Shown here one piece after another: positions 35,349-44,627 of a stretch of DNA of 64,000 nt; within the stretch, counting starts at the first letter, position 1, and each line of letters begins with the position of its first letter. The translations under genes and the position numbers were made by a program. The stretch is taken from the NCBI RefSeq assembly GCF_013284245.2, contig NZ_CP085876.1, forward strand, positions 3,517,001-3,581,000, read 5' to 3'. Under the pieces are notes generated by a model that did no database searches, was not told the origin of the DNA, and was given only the letters and a program-made list of their open reading frames with translations. The stretch is from Brevibacillus sp. DP1.3A. GTDB lineage: Bacteria > Bacillota > Bacilli > Brevibacillales > Brevibacillaceae.

Positions 35349-37406
35349 ATGAATTATCAGGATAGCCTTGAAGAGCTGGAAAGTCGTCTATTGGTGGGAA
35401 GAACCGAGGAAGTCCTTCATTTTTTGAAGTTGCTTGCGGATGAGCGGCGCTCCAAAAAAATCATGAATCTCTTCGGGACCGCAGGCGTCGGAAAAAGCTA
35501 TTTGCTCGACGAGCTCAGACGGCAGGCTCATCTGCGTCAAGCAGCTACTCTCTCTTTGGACAGCGAGCAATTTTGGCACACGCCCTCTGATTTTTGCCTG
35601 CATATTTTGCAGGCATTGCACGTTTATCATAAGGGAGAAGAGCACCATCCTTCCCAATTGTTGGAGGAATGTGTTTCGAAGCTGAATGAAAAAGCGGCTG
35701 ATCAGAGACTCGTCCTCTTTCTCGACATTTACGAGAACTTGGACGGCTTGGACCATTGGTTGCGCGAATATTTTTTTAAGCGATTAAGCGCGAATATCCT
35801 GATCGTGATCGCAGGGCGGCATCCGCTGTCTGAAGCTTGGCTTCTTTCGCCCGGTTGGCGGCACTTCATCAGTAGGGTCCCTTTGTCTCATCTTCCTTAC
35901 GATGCTGTTGAGCGCTATGCGCATTACTGTCACATTTTTGAACCGCCTATCATCCAAGAAATGTGGCGTCGCTCCAAAGGGCATCCCCTTACCCTTTCAT
36001 TGCTGTCCTTTACCTTGCAACCGAAAGATCAAGAAGGAAACGGTGCTTTTCATGAGGAAATGGATACGCTGCCGTTTGTCGTAAGTCAATGGCTGCGCGA
36101 AGTTCCCGGCGAGCATTTGCGTCCGCTCGTGGAAGCAGCTGCTGTATTGCGTCACTTCAATCAGGATAATCTGTCTTTTTTATTGAAAAGGGAAATCACG
36201 GCGTCCGAGTTTTTCCAATTGATCCGATTTTCATTTGTACGGAAAGTGGACAGCGGCTGGACGATTCATTCCTTGATGAGAGAATCCATTGCCCAGGATA
36301 TGCGGGCACGGACTCCGCTTCATTTTGCAGATTTGCAGAAGCGGGCCGTTCACTACTATTATGAGAAGTTTACCAAATCAGCGCATTCGGTCCGCACACC
36401 AGAAGCTTTGGAGCTTACCTTCTTTTTAGGTGACGCACTCATTCGCGCCTTTTTAAATTGGTTCGATCCATTACCCAAACCGTTCGAATCGATCCATACT
36501 AGTCATCGAGAAGAACTGCTGGAGTATATCCGCAATCAGCGGCACTCTCCCTCCCCTAAAACGATCAAGCTGTTTGATCCGCACACAAACCGCCATTTTG
36601 ATTTTCACCTGACAGCGGAGCAAACCTTGTACCCGTTGAATTGGCTTGATCATGACCGTTTATTCTCGCTGGGGTACGACGTGCTTCGCGTTCTGCGTAA
36701 TGAAAACGGAGCGATCTCGGCACTTGCCGCAGTTGTTCCCATCAACGAAAAAACCCTTCCTTACCTGATGGAGCATTCTGGCTCCCGTTCCTATTTCACC
36801 CCTCTATCCAAACAAGAGCTAGAACGGTTTAGCGTGCCGGAACACACACGGGCTGGCTGGTTCATTCACACGATTCATCAAGACGATTACGAGGATGTTT
36901 CTCAACATACAGCCATTGGCCATATGCTGCACGGTTTGATGTTCACCGGAGAATTTTTGTTGTGTTCCCCTGCACCATTTCCTTTTTTCAAAGCCGCTCA
37001 CGAAAGTTTGGGATTTGATATAGCTGAATTCGCCACCCACACCAACTATGACGGAGTAACACCCTCCCTCGTATTTTTCCGTGATACGCAAGGAGAGCAT
37101 CTCCCCGCTTATTTGCAAAAGCTACTCAAACGATCCGGATTGGATGCGGATTTGCCCCTGGAAGAAGAAGCGATTCCAGCTGCTGCTCCACCGACATCAA
37201 CGGGCATAGTCACAACACTGGACATGAGCATGCTGACGGCACGAGAACAAGAAGTAGCCGCCCTTGTTTTGGAGGGATTGACGAACGCGCAAATCGCTGC
37301 CCGCTTGTATTTGAGTGAAGTCACTGTAAAAAAGCATTTGAAATCGATTTTTGAAAAGATGGATGTCAGCAACCGGACACAGTTAGTGAAAAAAATGCTT
37401 GTGTAG
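35349..37406 (+). CDS. AAA/STAND ATPase with C-terminal LuxR helix-turn-helix
   Basis: This 685-residue regulator has a P-loop ATPase at the N-terminus (Walker A GTAGVGKS, 43-50; LVLFLDIYENLDGL as Walker B), a helical middle region, an unassigned region of about 250 residues, and a C-terminal LuxR DNA-binding domain (LTAREQEVAALVLEGLTNAQIAARLYLSEVTVKKHL). It resembles the MalT/STAND class, in which inducer and ATP drive oligomerisation. The usual tetratricopeptide sensor is not obvious. It is divergent from the glyoxalase/SGNH pair, which is its most likely target. A purine-rich site (GGAGCAGGTG) precedes the ATG. Confidence 0.85.
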   Translation: MNYQDSLEELESRLLVGRTEEVLHFLKLLADERRSKKIMNLFGTAGVGKSYLLDELRRQAHLRQAATLSLDSEQFWHTPSDFCLHILQALHVYHKGEEHHPSQLLEECVSKLNEKAADQRLVLFLDIYENLDGLDHWLREYFFKRLSANILIVIAGRHPLSEAWLLSPGWRHFISRVPLSHLPYDAVERYAHYCHIFEPPIIQEMWRRSKGHPLTLSLLSFTLQPKDQEGNGAFHEEMDTLPFVVSQWLREVPGEHLRPLVEAAAVLRHFNQDNLSFLLKREITASEFFQLIRFSFVRKVDSGWTIHSLMRESIAQDMRARTPLHFADLQKRAVHYYYEKFTKSAHSVRTPEALELTFFLGDALIRAFLNWFDPLPKPFESIHTSHREELLEYIRNQRHSPSPKTIKLFDPHTNRHFDFHLTAEQTLYPLNWLDHDRLFSLGYDVLRVLRNENGAISALAAVVPINEKTLPYLMEHSGSRSYFTPLSKQELERFSVPEHTRAGWFIHTIHQDDYEDVSQHTAIGHMLHGLMFTGEFLLCSPAPFPFFKAAHESLGFDIAEFATHTNYDGVTPSLVFFRDTQGEHLPAYLQKLLKRSGLDADLPLEEEAIPAAAPPTSTGIVTTLDMSMLTAREQEVAALVLEGLTNAQIAARLYLSEVTVKKHLKSIFEKMDVSNRTQLVKKMLV

Positions 37407-37410
37407 GACG

Positions 37411-37447
37411 AAAAAAGAGGAACCGTAGATGGCGGCTCCTCTTTTTT
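37411..37447. terminator. Bidirectional terminator
   Basis: AAAAAAGAGGAACCG (37411 on) pairs with CGGCTCCTCTTTTTT (ending 37447), apart from one mismatch. A-rich and T-rich flanks on both sides suit termination of the LuxR-type gene and of the convergent serine hydrolase. Confidence 0.88.
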
Positions 37448-37453
37448 AAATGG

Positions 37454-38539
37454 CTAGGGCATGACATAAGGTCGTTCAAATAAAATATTCTCGATTGCCC
37501 CTACAGCCTTTTCCGTCAACTCACGTTCCTGATCCACGTTTGTGAGATAAATAATCGTTTTATCTGTTTGAATATATCGTATCAAGTAGCTTCGATACCC
37601 CGGCCAGCCTCCACTGTGATGCACGACTTTTCCTGTCACCTGACCTTCACGCAGCCGCCAGCCATAACCATAATGAGATATGCTGTTGTCAGTTAGCTGC
37701 ACGGGGGAAAACGCTCTCTCTAGCGTTTCTTTTTTTACCAGCTTTTCTGTGTAAAGAGCTCTGTCCCACTTACGCAAGTCATCCAGTGTTGAACTGACCG
37801 CGCCGTCTCCCTGAATGCCATCCAGATAAATAACAAAATCGTGCTCACTTGATTGATCCGGTAACACAAATGCTTCAGATTGAGGAGAATATACGTATCC
37901 ATAGGCGTAATGCTGGATCAACTCAGGAGAATATCTTCGGTTGTACACTTTCGTGTTTTGCATACCTAATGGTTGAAAAATTTGTTGCTGCAAGAAATCG
38001 ACAAATCGTGTATCAGCTACGTGTTCTATGATAGAAGCCAATAAAGCATAGCCGGTATTACTGTACTCATACCTTTCATTGGGTTGAAACAACACGTCGG
38101 GCCGATGCTTGATTAGTTGTTCGAGTATGTCTTGATTCGTAGCGATTTGAGATTTATCCCAATATTGAGAAAACAACTCCATGTAATCTGGCAAACCGGA
38201 TGTGTGCACAAGTAGATTCTCTACAGTAATATCAGCATAAGGGAAATCAGGAAAGAATTTGTCGACTTTATCTGTATAGTCGACCTTCCCTTGCTCTTGC
38301 AGGATCATGATGCCCATTGCTGTAAACGCCTTGGAAACTGATGCGAGTTCAAATACCGAATGCGGTGACAATCTCTCAGCCGTTTCCAGATTGGCGAATC
38401 CTATGGAATTTTGATAAAAAGGTTTCCCTTCTTCCAAAATCAGGATGTTGCCGTTCCAATTGTTTTGTTCAGCAATCGTTGATAAAAGCTCATCAAGCTG
38501 GCGGCATCTCGTATCACTTACATTGGCTTGCTGGGTCAT
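37454..38539 (-). CDS. Serine hydrolase, beta-lactamase/DD-peptidase fold (second of pair)
   Basis: A 361-residue protein with Ser67-x-x-Lys70 in LASVSKAF, Tyr159-Ser-Asn161 in YEYSNTGY and HHSGG as the third motif. No signal peptide is seen, so it is probably cytoplasmic. It overlaps the stop of the upstream serine hydrolase by four bases, forming a tandem pair behind a peptide-binding protein. It is more distant from the other two hydrolases of this type and closer to esterase/AmpH-like forms. The substrate is unknown. Confidence 0.86.
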   Translation of the reverse strand: MTQQANVSDTRCRQLDELLSTIAEQNNWNGNILILEEGKPFYQNSIGFANLETAERLSPHSVFELASVSKAFTAMGIMILQEQGKVDYTDKVDKFFPDFPYADITVENLLVHTSGLPDYMELFSQYWDKSQIATNQDILEQLIKHRPDVLFQPNERYEYSNTGYALLASIIEHVADTRFVDFLQQQIFQPLGMQNTKVYNRRYSPELIQHYAYGYVYSPQSEAFVLPDQSSEHDFVIYLDGIQGDGAVSSTLDDLRKWDRALYTEKLVKKETLERAFSPVQLTDNSISHYGYGWRLREGQVTGKVVHHSGGWPGYRSYLIRYIQTDKTIIYLTNVDQERELTEKAVGAIENILFERPYVMP

Positions 38540-39984
38540 TTTTCGTTTCCCCCACTCGTTTTTTTATCTTGAATAGTAAATTGTCTTCCAGCAAAAGCCA
38601 TTCGAGCAATCTTATTATTTTCTAATCTAATAAACCGTGCAGAGCAATCTGTTCCAAAAGCCCGGACTACAAAGATATCTTCAGCAAATGGTCTCATTAC
38701 GTAGTTTTCTCCCAAAAAGGAGAGCATCAGTTGACCATCTTCCAATCGGATCGGCAATGTCCCAAACTCACTAGAGTGATAGTCCCCCACGAATTGATTC
38801 ATCGCTTCCTCGGTTAGGAAATCAATCTTGCTAACCAGATGAGAGGTTTCTGGAGGGCGGTTTTCCAGACTATTTAGCGCACCCACCATAACCGCCAAAA
38901 CCGGCGACAATTCTAGATTGGACAGTGCCACTCCGGCCAGTCCTGTTTCGGGAAAGAAGCACATCTGAGCCGTAACCCCTTTAATACCACCACTATGTTC
39001 AACTAGCGTTTTTCCGTAGTAGTCAGTAGTTATGACCAAGCCATACCCGTAAAATTGACCAGGTGCCATATCAGTCGGAAAATAAGGGGTCATCATTTGT
39101 TGTACACTTTCAGGTGCCAGGATACGTTTTCCCCCTGCTATAAGCCCACCTTTGCAGAACATGTCCGTATATTGCAGCATATCCCGCACCGTTGATTTTA
39201 GGAATCCTGCCGCACGAGAAGAGGGAGTATCCCACCAATTCAGAGATGGAATCACTTCCTTGTGATCACCTCTGTCTTGCTTGATATACAGATTTGTAAT
39301 ATTCTCATAGCCATTCAGCTCTTCCAGAAAAAAGCTCGTGTGCTCCATCCCGATTGGATCTATGATATGCTCCTTAACATAAGCCTCATATGACATCCCG
39401 CTGACGCGCGTAATGATCGCTCCCAGCAAGGCAAAACAATCATTCGAATAACTGAACTCTGTACCTGGTGGCCCTAAAAGCTCTAAATCTAATGAAGCGA
39501 TAACACGCATCAGGTCTTCGTACGTATCGATTGGTAGCTCATCATCTGTATAGTTTTGTAGAAATGGATGGTCTTCTATCTCATTCTCTTCCAAGCTTCG
39601 CATCACACTTGCAAAAAATGTTGGCAAGGGGGGAATTCCACTCGTATTCGTCATAAAATGATGAATCGTGATTTGCCCCACATCAAGATTTTTCAGACGG
39701 AATTCCGGCAAGTATTTGACAACAGGGTCATGTACGGATAACTTACCAGCTTCTTGTAATTGCATGACCGCCACACAGGTAAAGGATTTTGTTATCGATC
39801 CTATTCCAAAGACCGTATCGATTGTAACTCCTAACTGCCGTTCCACGTCACGGAAGCCAATTTCGTTACTATAGAAGATTTGACCATCTTTTGCTAATCC
39901 CATACAAACACCAGGAACCTGACCGTCTGTTATCATTTTTTGAGCATATTTTTCAAAAGAATCAATCCATCCAATATTTTGCAT
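38536..39984 (-). CDS. Serine hydrolase, beta-lactamase/DD-peptidase fold (first of pair)
   Basis: This 482-residue protein is an evident paralog of the serine hydrolase at 14266-15567: both open with WI.S-E, have V.G.GLAK/VAK-DGQ, and share FGI.SITKSF (Ser63, Lys66) and GTEFSYSND (Tyr179, Asn181). The third motif is EHSGG. It also lacks a signal peptide. It lies 27 bases behind a binding protein that is a paralog of the one at 15599-17242. The repeated pairing points to a conserved receptor-hydrolase module for a class of peptides, perhaps D-residue-containing ones; that is inference. Confidence 0.88.
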   Translation of the reverse strand: MQNIGWIDSFEKYAQKMITDGQVPGVCMGLAKDGQIFYSNEIGFRDVERQLGVTIDTVFGIGSITKSFTCVAVMQLQEAGKLSVHDPVVKYLPEFRLKNLDVGQITIHHFMTNTSGIPPLPTFFASVMRSLEENEIEDHPFLQNYTDDELPIDTYEDLMRVIASLDLELLGPPGTEFSYSNDCFALLGAIITRVSGMSYEAYVKEHIIDPIGMEHTSFFLEELNGYENITNLYIKQDRGDHKEVIPSLNWWDTPSSRAAGFLKSTVRDMLQYTDMFCKGGLIAGGKRILAPESVQQMMTPYFPTDMAPGQFYGYGLVITTDYYGKTLVEHSGGIKGVTAQMCFFPETGLAGVALSNLELSPVLAVMVGALNSLENRPPETSHLVSKIDFLTEEAMNQFVGDYHSSEFGTLPIRLEDGQLMLSFLGENYVMRPFAEDIFVVRAFGTDCSARFIRLENNKIARMAFAGRQFTIQDKKTSGGNEK

Positions 39985-40011
39985 GCGCTTCTCTCCTTTG
40001 TTGACATGTAG

Positions 40012-41631
40012 TTAGTTCTCGACCCAGCTGTCATTATATGTCGGCATGACAGATGTCCACTTTACTCCTTTTACTCGAGCGTTTATGACAGTAAAGGCCT
40101 TCTCGTAATAGAGAGGGACAACATACGCTTGCTCAATCAGTTGCTTTTGTACATCCATATACACTTGCTTTCTGGCATCAGTCTGTATGGTTGTACGCCC
40201 TTTTAAAAGGAGGGCATCCAGCTTGTCATCTTTTACACCAGACAGGTTGTAGACACCGCTGGAATGAAAATAAAAGTATAAAATATCAGGGTCATCATAG
40301 GCGCCGGATATCAACGTTACATCAAAATTTCCTTTTACGACTTCCTGCATGTACCCTGCTATTTCCAGATTCTGAATCATTATGTTGATACCAGCCTCTC
40401 TCAGCATGGCTTGGAGCAATTGGGCTTCTTTGTCAAAATCTGCGGTACTGAGTAACTTCAGACTCAGTGTTTTTCCGTCCTTTTCTCTCACACCATTTCC
40501 GTTTACTCTCCAACCAGCATCGTCCAACAATTTCTGTGCTTCGTCCACACTATACGCGTACCCGTACTTCTCTAAGGATTTGTCATACCCTAGCGTCGAT
40601 GGAGATAACGGTGTATGGGCTACTTCGCCTTCTCCCTGCGTAACAGCTTGGATAATGGCTTCTTTATTGACGAGCATTTGAAATGCTTTTCGCACCTGAA
40701 TATCTTCAAATGGTGGTCTCTTCAGATTCATCTCCATCAATAATCCCAGACCAGGGCGTAAGCGCTCTATCACTTCATATTTCGAATTATTCCGATAATA
40801 ACTTGCATCTTTCACAGGTATTTCCGTGGCTACATCGATAGCACCACTCTCTAGCGATAACAACCTGAGTTGGCTGTCAGCAATCGCTTTTATGACAAGT
40901 TTGTCTGCTCTTGGAGGACCTTGATTTTCATAATATGGCTCTCCCCACTGAAAAGCTTCATTTCTAACATAGGTGACACCTTCGCCCGTTTTCCAGCTCT
41001 CAAACTTCCACGGGCCTACTCCGACAGGACTCCGGCTATAGTCCTCTCCTGCCTTTTCAATCGCTTTTAACGATAGCGGCTGTGTTACATAATTCCCTAG
41101 CGAATCGAGAAAGGCAGTATTAGGTTCATGTAGTTCCAGAACGAGGGTCTGATCGTCTGGCGCTTTCACACTTTTTATTGGAGCCATTACTTCAGCGGCT
41201 GTTTTTGCTTTTGTCTGCGGATTGAGAACACGATCGAAGGTTTCCTTAAAACTTTTTGCAGTCAGAGGTGTTCCATCGTGAAAGGTAATCCCGGAACGAA
41301 TGGTGAAGGTCCACGTTTTGCCATCCTCAGAAATTTTATAGTCACTAGCCAGAGAGGGCTTGTATTCGTTTGAGGCAGGATCCTTATATAGCAGTGATCC
41401 ACCGAGCAACCAGGTATAGACCCCAGCAGATCCAGCAGACATGTGAGCATCTAACGTATCCGGTTCATAAGGGTACGCTACTGTAATGGTTCCACCCGTT
41501 TTAGGTTCAGCACTCTCCTGTTGCTCGGCTGGCACAGTTGTTTGCGTGCTGCAACCAACCACCAAGAACAAACATAGAGTGACAAATCCCCTCCAAAAGA
41601 CACTGTACGTTTTTCGCTTGTTTCTCTTCAT
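40012..41631 (-). CDS. Peptide-binding lipoprotein (SBP family 5), second copy
   Basis: A 539-residue receptor. The signal peptide ends in the lipobox VVGC. Family motifs GGTITVAYPYEPDTLDAH, SEDGKTWTFTIRSGITFHDGT and SPVGVGPWKFESW are present. It resembles the binding protein of the TetR operon closely, including NQGPPRADKLVIK. No permease or ATPase genes are adjacent, so it may use the transporter encoded at 10383-14219 or another one. Two serine hydrolase genes follow; a MerR regulator gene lies upstream on the same strand. Confidence 0.92.
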   Translation of the reverse strand: MKRNKRKTYSVFWRGFVTLCLFLVVGCSTQTTVPAEQQESAEPKTGGTITVAYPYEPDTLDAHMSAGSAGVYTWLLGGSLLYKDPASNEYKPSLASDYKISEDGKTWTFTIRSGITFHDGTPLTAKSFKETFDRVLNPQTKAKTAAEVMAPIKSVKAPDDQTLVLELHEPNTAFLDSLGNYVTQPLSLKAIEKAGEDYSRSPVGVGPWKFESWKTGEGVTYVRNEAFQWGEPYYENQGPPRADKLVIKAIADSQLRLLSLESGAIDVATEIPVKDASYYRNNSKYEVIERLRPGLGLLMEMNLKRPPFEDIQVRKAFQMLVNKEAIIQAVTQGEGEVAHTPLSPSTLGYDKSLEKYGYAYSVDEAQKLLDDAGWRVNGNGVREKDGKTLSLKLLSTADFDKEAQLLQAMLREAGINIMIQNLEIAGYMQEVVKGNFDVTLISGAYDDPDILYFYFHSSGVYNLSGVKDDKLDALLLKGRTTIQTDARKQVYMDVQKQLIEQAYVVPLYYEKAFTVINARVKGVKWTSVMPTYNDSWVEN

Positions 41632-41727
41632 GTGTCAGCATGCCACCTCCTAGCCTTTTCTTTTGGAAACAACTTCCGATGATGACAGATGATTTCACCT
41701 CCTTCGCAAGCTGTAACAAAGAGTGCA

Positions 41728-42750
41728 TTACTCTTCATCCAGTTGTTGAAGCTTCCACTGTAATCCTTGGTAGAATAATTCATTTGTTTTCATATACGCT
41801 TGCAGACCTGGGTACAGGATTGAACAAATTCTTCTGAAGCGTTCGAGATTTTCTGATTGGTTTGAAAGCAACCTTTCAGCAAATCGACGGAAAAATGACT
41901 GCGAGACAGGGAGTTCGTCAACATCGGCAAACAGCAAGACATACTCTTGAATATTCGCCTGTACGACAGGACTGTCTGGGGGTGCATGTTGCTCCGCTGC
42001 TTTCAACAACTGTTTAAGGTTTTTAAGCATTCTGGCGCTCCACATCTCCACAGTGATCTTAGGTAGGTGAACTACTTCTAGGAAGGACATAACATCTTGC
42101 TGCATCTCCTGGACAATCTGTGGATCATTAAACATTTCCTCCAACTCATCTAATGCAGCCGTTTGTGCTGCCGAAAGCTTGCCTTCCAGCAACGAAGAGA
42201 CGTTAACCCCTAACAAAAATATTTCTCGCCATTCAACTGGGAATTGTTCAGGAAAAACGGACGAAACCATTTTTTCCAAAATAAACTTTTCTCGTTCCAA
42301 TGCATCTGTAGAAATGGATTCAATTAGCTCGTGCATATAGCTCAAAGAATCACTGCCACCCTTACTCTCCTTTGTTTGTTCCAAAATGGATTTCATGCTG
42401 GCAAGAGTACGCATTTGGATGTCCAAAGCTTCAATTTGCCATTCTATCGCCATATCAACAGGTATATCCCCAGCTAACATTCTCTTGATCTCATCAATCC
42501 CAAAGTTTAAATAGCGAAGGGTTAGGATCAGTTTTAACCGCCATATTTCCTCTGCCGTATACATACGATGACCTCCAGGAGTTATCTCAGCAGGTGAAAG
42601 CAGGCCGATCTCGTCATAATACCGAACAGTGGGTACAGAAGAGCCTGTCATTTTCGCCACTTGTCCGATGAAGAACTTCACGTCCTTCGTTGTTCGTTCA
42701 GTTTGTTGATTTTGTGTGGTGTCTAATCTGTTCCTCGCCTTTCCGTGCAC
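41728..42750 (-). CDS. MerR-family regulator with long effector domain
   Basis: About 340 residues. A MerR helix-turn-helix (FFIGQVAKMTGSSVPTVRYYDEIGLLSP) follows a polar N-terminal tail, then the helix-rich dimerisation segment and a roughly 220-residue C-terminal domain similar in type to TipAS-like helical ligand-binding domains. The GTG start at 42750 lies nine bases after AGGAGG, the only good site. It is followed by the binding protein and the two hydrolases, which it probably controls. I could not find an obvious 19-bp-spacer promoter here. Confidence 0.85.
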   Translation of the reverse strand: MHGKARNRLDTTQNQQTERTTKDVKFFIGQVAKMTGSSVPTVRYYDEIGLLSPAEITPGGHRMYTAEEIWRLKLILTLRYLNFGIDEIKRMLAGDIPVDMAIEWQIEALDIQMRTLASMKSILEQTKESKGGSDSLSYMHELIESISTDALEREKFILEKMVSSVFPEQFPVEWREIFLLGVNVSSLLEGKLSAAQTAALDELEEMFNDPQIVQEMQQDVMSFLEVVHLPKITVEMWSARMLKNLKQLLKAAEQHAPPDSPVVQANIQEYVLLFADVDELPVSQSFFRRFAERLLSNQSENLERFRRICSILYPGLQAYMKTNELFYQGLQWKLQQLDEE

Positions 42751-42854
42751 GTTACAACACCTCCTAACCAATTATAAAACCTCTAGTAACTTGAGATTCA
42801 AGGGGCAATATGTCAACTGATGATCATGCGTTCACCGTAGTGTAATTTGAACAT

Positions 42855-42886
42855 GAAAAAGCCTGGTGCTTGTTGTCACCTGGCTT
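42855..42886 (-). terminator. Terminator of the cysteine-synthase-like gene
   Basis: Arms AAGCCTGGTG (42859-42868) and CACCTGGCTT (42877-42886) pair with one mismatch; on the minus strand the hairpin is followed by TTTTTC. It lies downstream of the gene ending at 42926. Confidence 0.78.
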
Positions 42887-42925
42887 CGTAAACTCGTAAG
42901 GTTTACATGATCGGACGGTTGAAGG

Positions 42926-43888
42926 TTATTCATAGAGATCTGTGCTTAAATATTTGAGCCCTGAATCATTAATCGTCAACACAATATCTGCTCCTTTTTC
43001 TTTCCCTTTCAAAAGCTGTAAGGCAGCCGCAACATTTGCTCCTGAAGAAAATCCTGCGAATATTCCTTCTTTTCTTGCTAGTTCTCTTGTAACTTGTGTC
43101 GCTTCTTCATCTGTAACATGGATGTAGTCTGTAACCAAGTTTTTATCCAGAAGAGGTAAATCCATGGAATATCCCCCACCTTGGATCTTGTGATTGAGGT
43201 TAGTGGCAGCTTTGCCAGAGTAGAACGGTGCGGTGTTTGGTTCAACTAAATAACACCGAATGTTGGGATTATACTTTTTTAACGTTTTTGCACAACCTGT
43301 AAAAGTGCCACCAGAACCTGCAAAATCAAGGAAAACGTCTACTTTTCCATTCGTTTGTTTCCAAATTTCTTCCCCCGTGTGAAATTCATGAGCATGAATA
43401 TTGCCAATGTGATGAAATTGGTCTGCACGGAATGCATTTCTTTCTTTTGTTATTTGCTCCGCAACTTCTTCCACTTTAGCAAGATCTTCTCCAGAAACTT
43501 GCCCTATTGGAGAACCAGGCGCTTGGTCTACTAAAACAACTTCTGCTCCCAGTGCTTGCATCATCCTCGCTCTTTCCATTGAATTTCCTTTTGACATGAC
43601 AGCAACGAATTTATACCCTTTGACTCCGCAAACTATCGCAAGCCCTGTCCCTGTATTGCCACTCGTTAATTCCACCACAGTATCATTTGGATTTAGTATT
43701 CCAGCCTTCTCAGCCTCTTCAATGATCTGCAAGGCGATTCTATCCTTTTTGCTAAAGCCTGGATTTAAATATTCCAGTTTGGCGAAAATATTTCCATCGA
43801 GATTTTCTGTTAGCCTAGAAAGATGAACCATGGGAGTGTTACCAATCGCTTGATGAACGCCCGATAAAATCGTGTTCTCCATAGACAT
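42926..43888 (-). CDS. PLP-dependent cysteine-synthase-like enzyme
   Basis: A 320-residue fold-type II PLP enzyme. It has the phosphate loop SGNTGTG (76-82), the PLP lysine Lys48, and GFSSGANVAAALQ near the C-terminus. The lysine motif, usually PGGSIKDR, reads PGFSKKDR here, with Phe for the second Gly. The upper part SPIGQVSG and the GGTFTG loop also fit CysK/CysM relatives. It probably makes cysteine, or a beta-substituted alanine, from O-acetylserine or O-phosphoserine. The start at 43888 or at the ATG two codons on (43882) cannot be separated. It is divergent from an XRE-cupin regulator. Confidence 0.87.
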   Translation of the reverse strand: MSMENTILSGVHQAIGNTPMVHLSRLTENLDGNIFAKLEYLNPGFSKKDRIALQIIEEAEKAGILNPNDTVVELTSGNTGTGLAIVCGVKGYKFVAVMSKGNSMERARMMQALGAEVVLVDQAPGSPIGQVSGEDLAKVEEVAEQITKERNAFRADQFHHIGNIHAHEFHTGEEIWKQTNGKVDVFLDFAGSGGTFTGCAKTLKKYNPNIRCYLVEPNTAPFYSGKAATNLNHKIQGGGYSMDLPLLDKNLVTDYIHVTDEEATQVTRELARKEGIFAGFSSGANVAAALQLLKGKEKGADIVLTINDSGLKYLSTDLYE

Positions 43889-44008
43889 AGCGCCTCTTTT
43901 CGTATATTTTGGACTATATAGTGTCTGCTTCAAACTATATATAGCTCGATTGTAAAGTATAACGTACATGCGTGCAATATAGCGTCCGTACTCGATGGAG
44001 GGTATTTA

Positions 44009-44566
44009 ATGGAGGAATTTCAGACAAATATTGGAGAGAACATAAAGCGTATTCGGAAAGAAAGAAACTTGAGCTTGGATAAAACTTCTGAAATAACAGG
44101 AGTTAGCAAAACAATGTTAGGACAAATTGAAAGAGGCAAGTCGGCTCCAACTATCACAACCCTTTGGAAAATAGCTAGCGGGTTGCGCTTATCCTTTTCT
44201 TCACTCGTTAGTCAATACAAGCCGAATGTTACGATCGTAAAAAAGAAGGAAGTAAATCCGATTATTGAAAATAACGGACAGTATCGTGTATATCCACTGG
44301 TACCGTACAATCCAGAACAACAGTTTGAGATCTTCTTGGTAACCCTTGAACCAGGATGCGAGCATATAGCAGAACCGCATTCAACAGGGGTTGAGGAATT
44401 CATTCTCGTAAATGAAGGCACGCTAGAGGTTGTTGTCAATGAACAAGTTTATATAGTTGAGCCTGAGGATACTCTTATTTTTAAAGCAGACAGGCCTCAC
44501 ATTTATCGAAACAACGGAGATCGTATCGTAAAGTGTTCCGTAGTCATTCACTACTCTAGTCAATGA
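44009..44566 (+). CDS. XRE-family regulator with C-terminal cupin
   Basis: A 185-residue protein: an N-terminal Cro/cI-type helix-turn-helix (IGENIKRIRKERNLSLDKTSEITGVSKTMLGQIERGKS, 7-45) and a C-terminal cupin barrel (about 105-180: HSTGVEEFILVNEGTLEVVV, then DRPHIYRN). Such regulators sense small molecules in the cupin and often control adjacent amino acid or sulfur metabolism genes. The divergent cysteine-synthase-like gene shares its control region, so it is the likely target. Site GGAGGG precedes the ATG. Confidence 0.9.
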   Translation: MEEFQTNIGENIKRIRKERNLSLDKTSEITGVSKTMLGQIERGKSAPTITTLWKIASGLRLSFSSLVSQYKPNVTIVKKKEVNPIIENNGQYRVYPLVPYNPEQQFEIFLVTLEPGCEHIAEPHSTGVEEFILVNEGTLEVVVNEQVYIVEPEDTLIFKADRPHIYRNNGDRIVKCSVVIHYSSQ

Positions 44567-44572
44567 AAACAA

Positions 44573-44603
44573 AGAGAAACCCCACTACATGTAGGGTTTC
44601 TCT
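44573..44603. terminator. Bidirectional terminator
   Basis: AGAGAAACCC (44573-44582) pairs perfectly with GGGTTTCTCT (44594-44603). It separates the XRE-cupin gene from the convergent ddl gene. Confidence 0.85.
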
Positions 44604-44627
44604 TCCGTTAGGTCACTAGCATAATTG

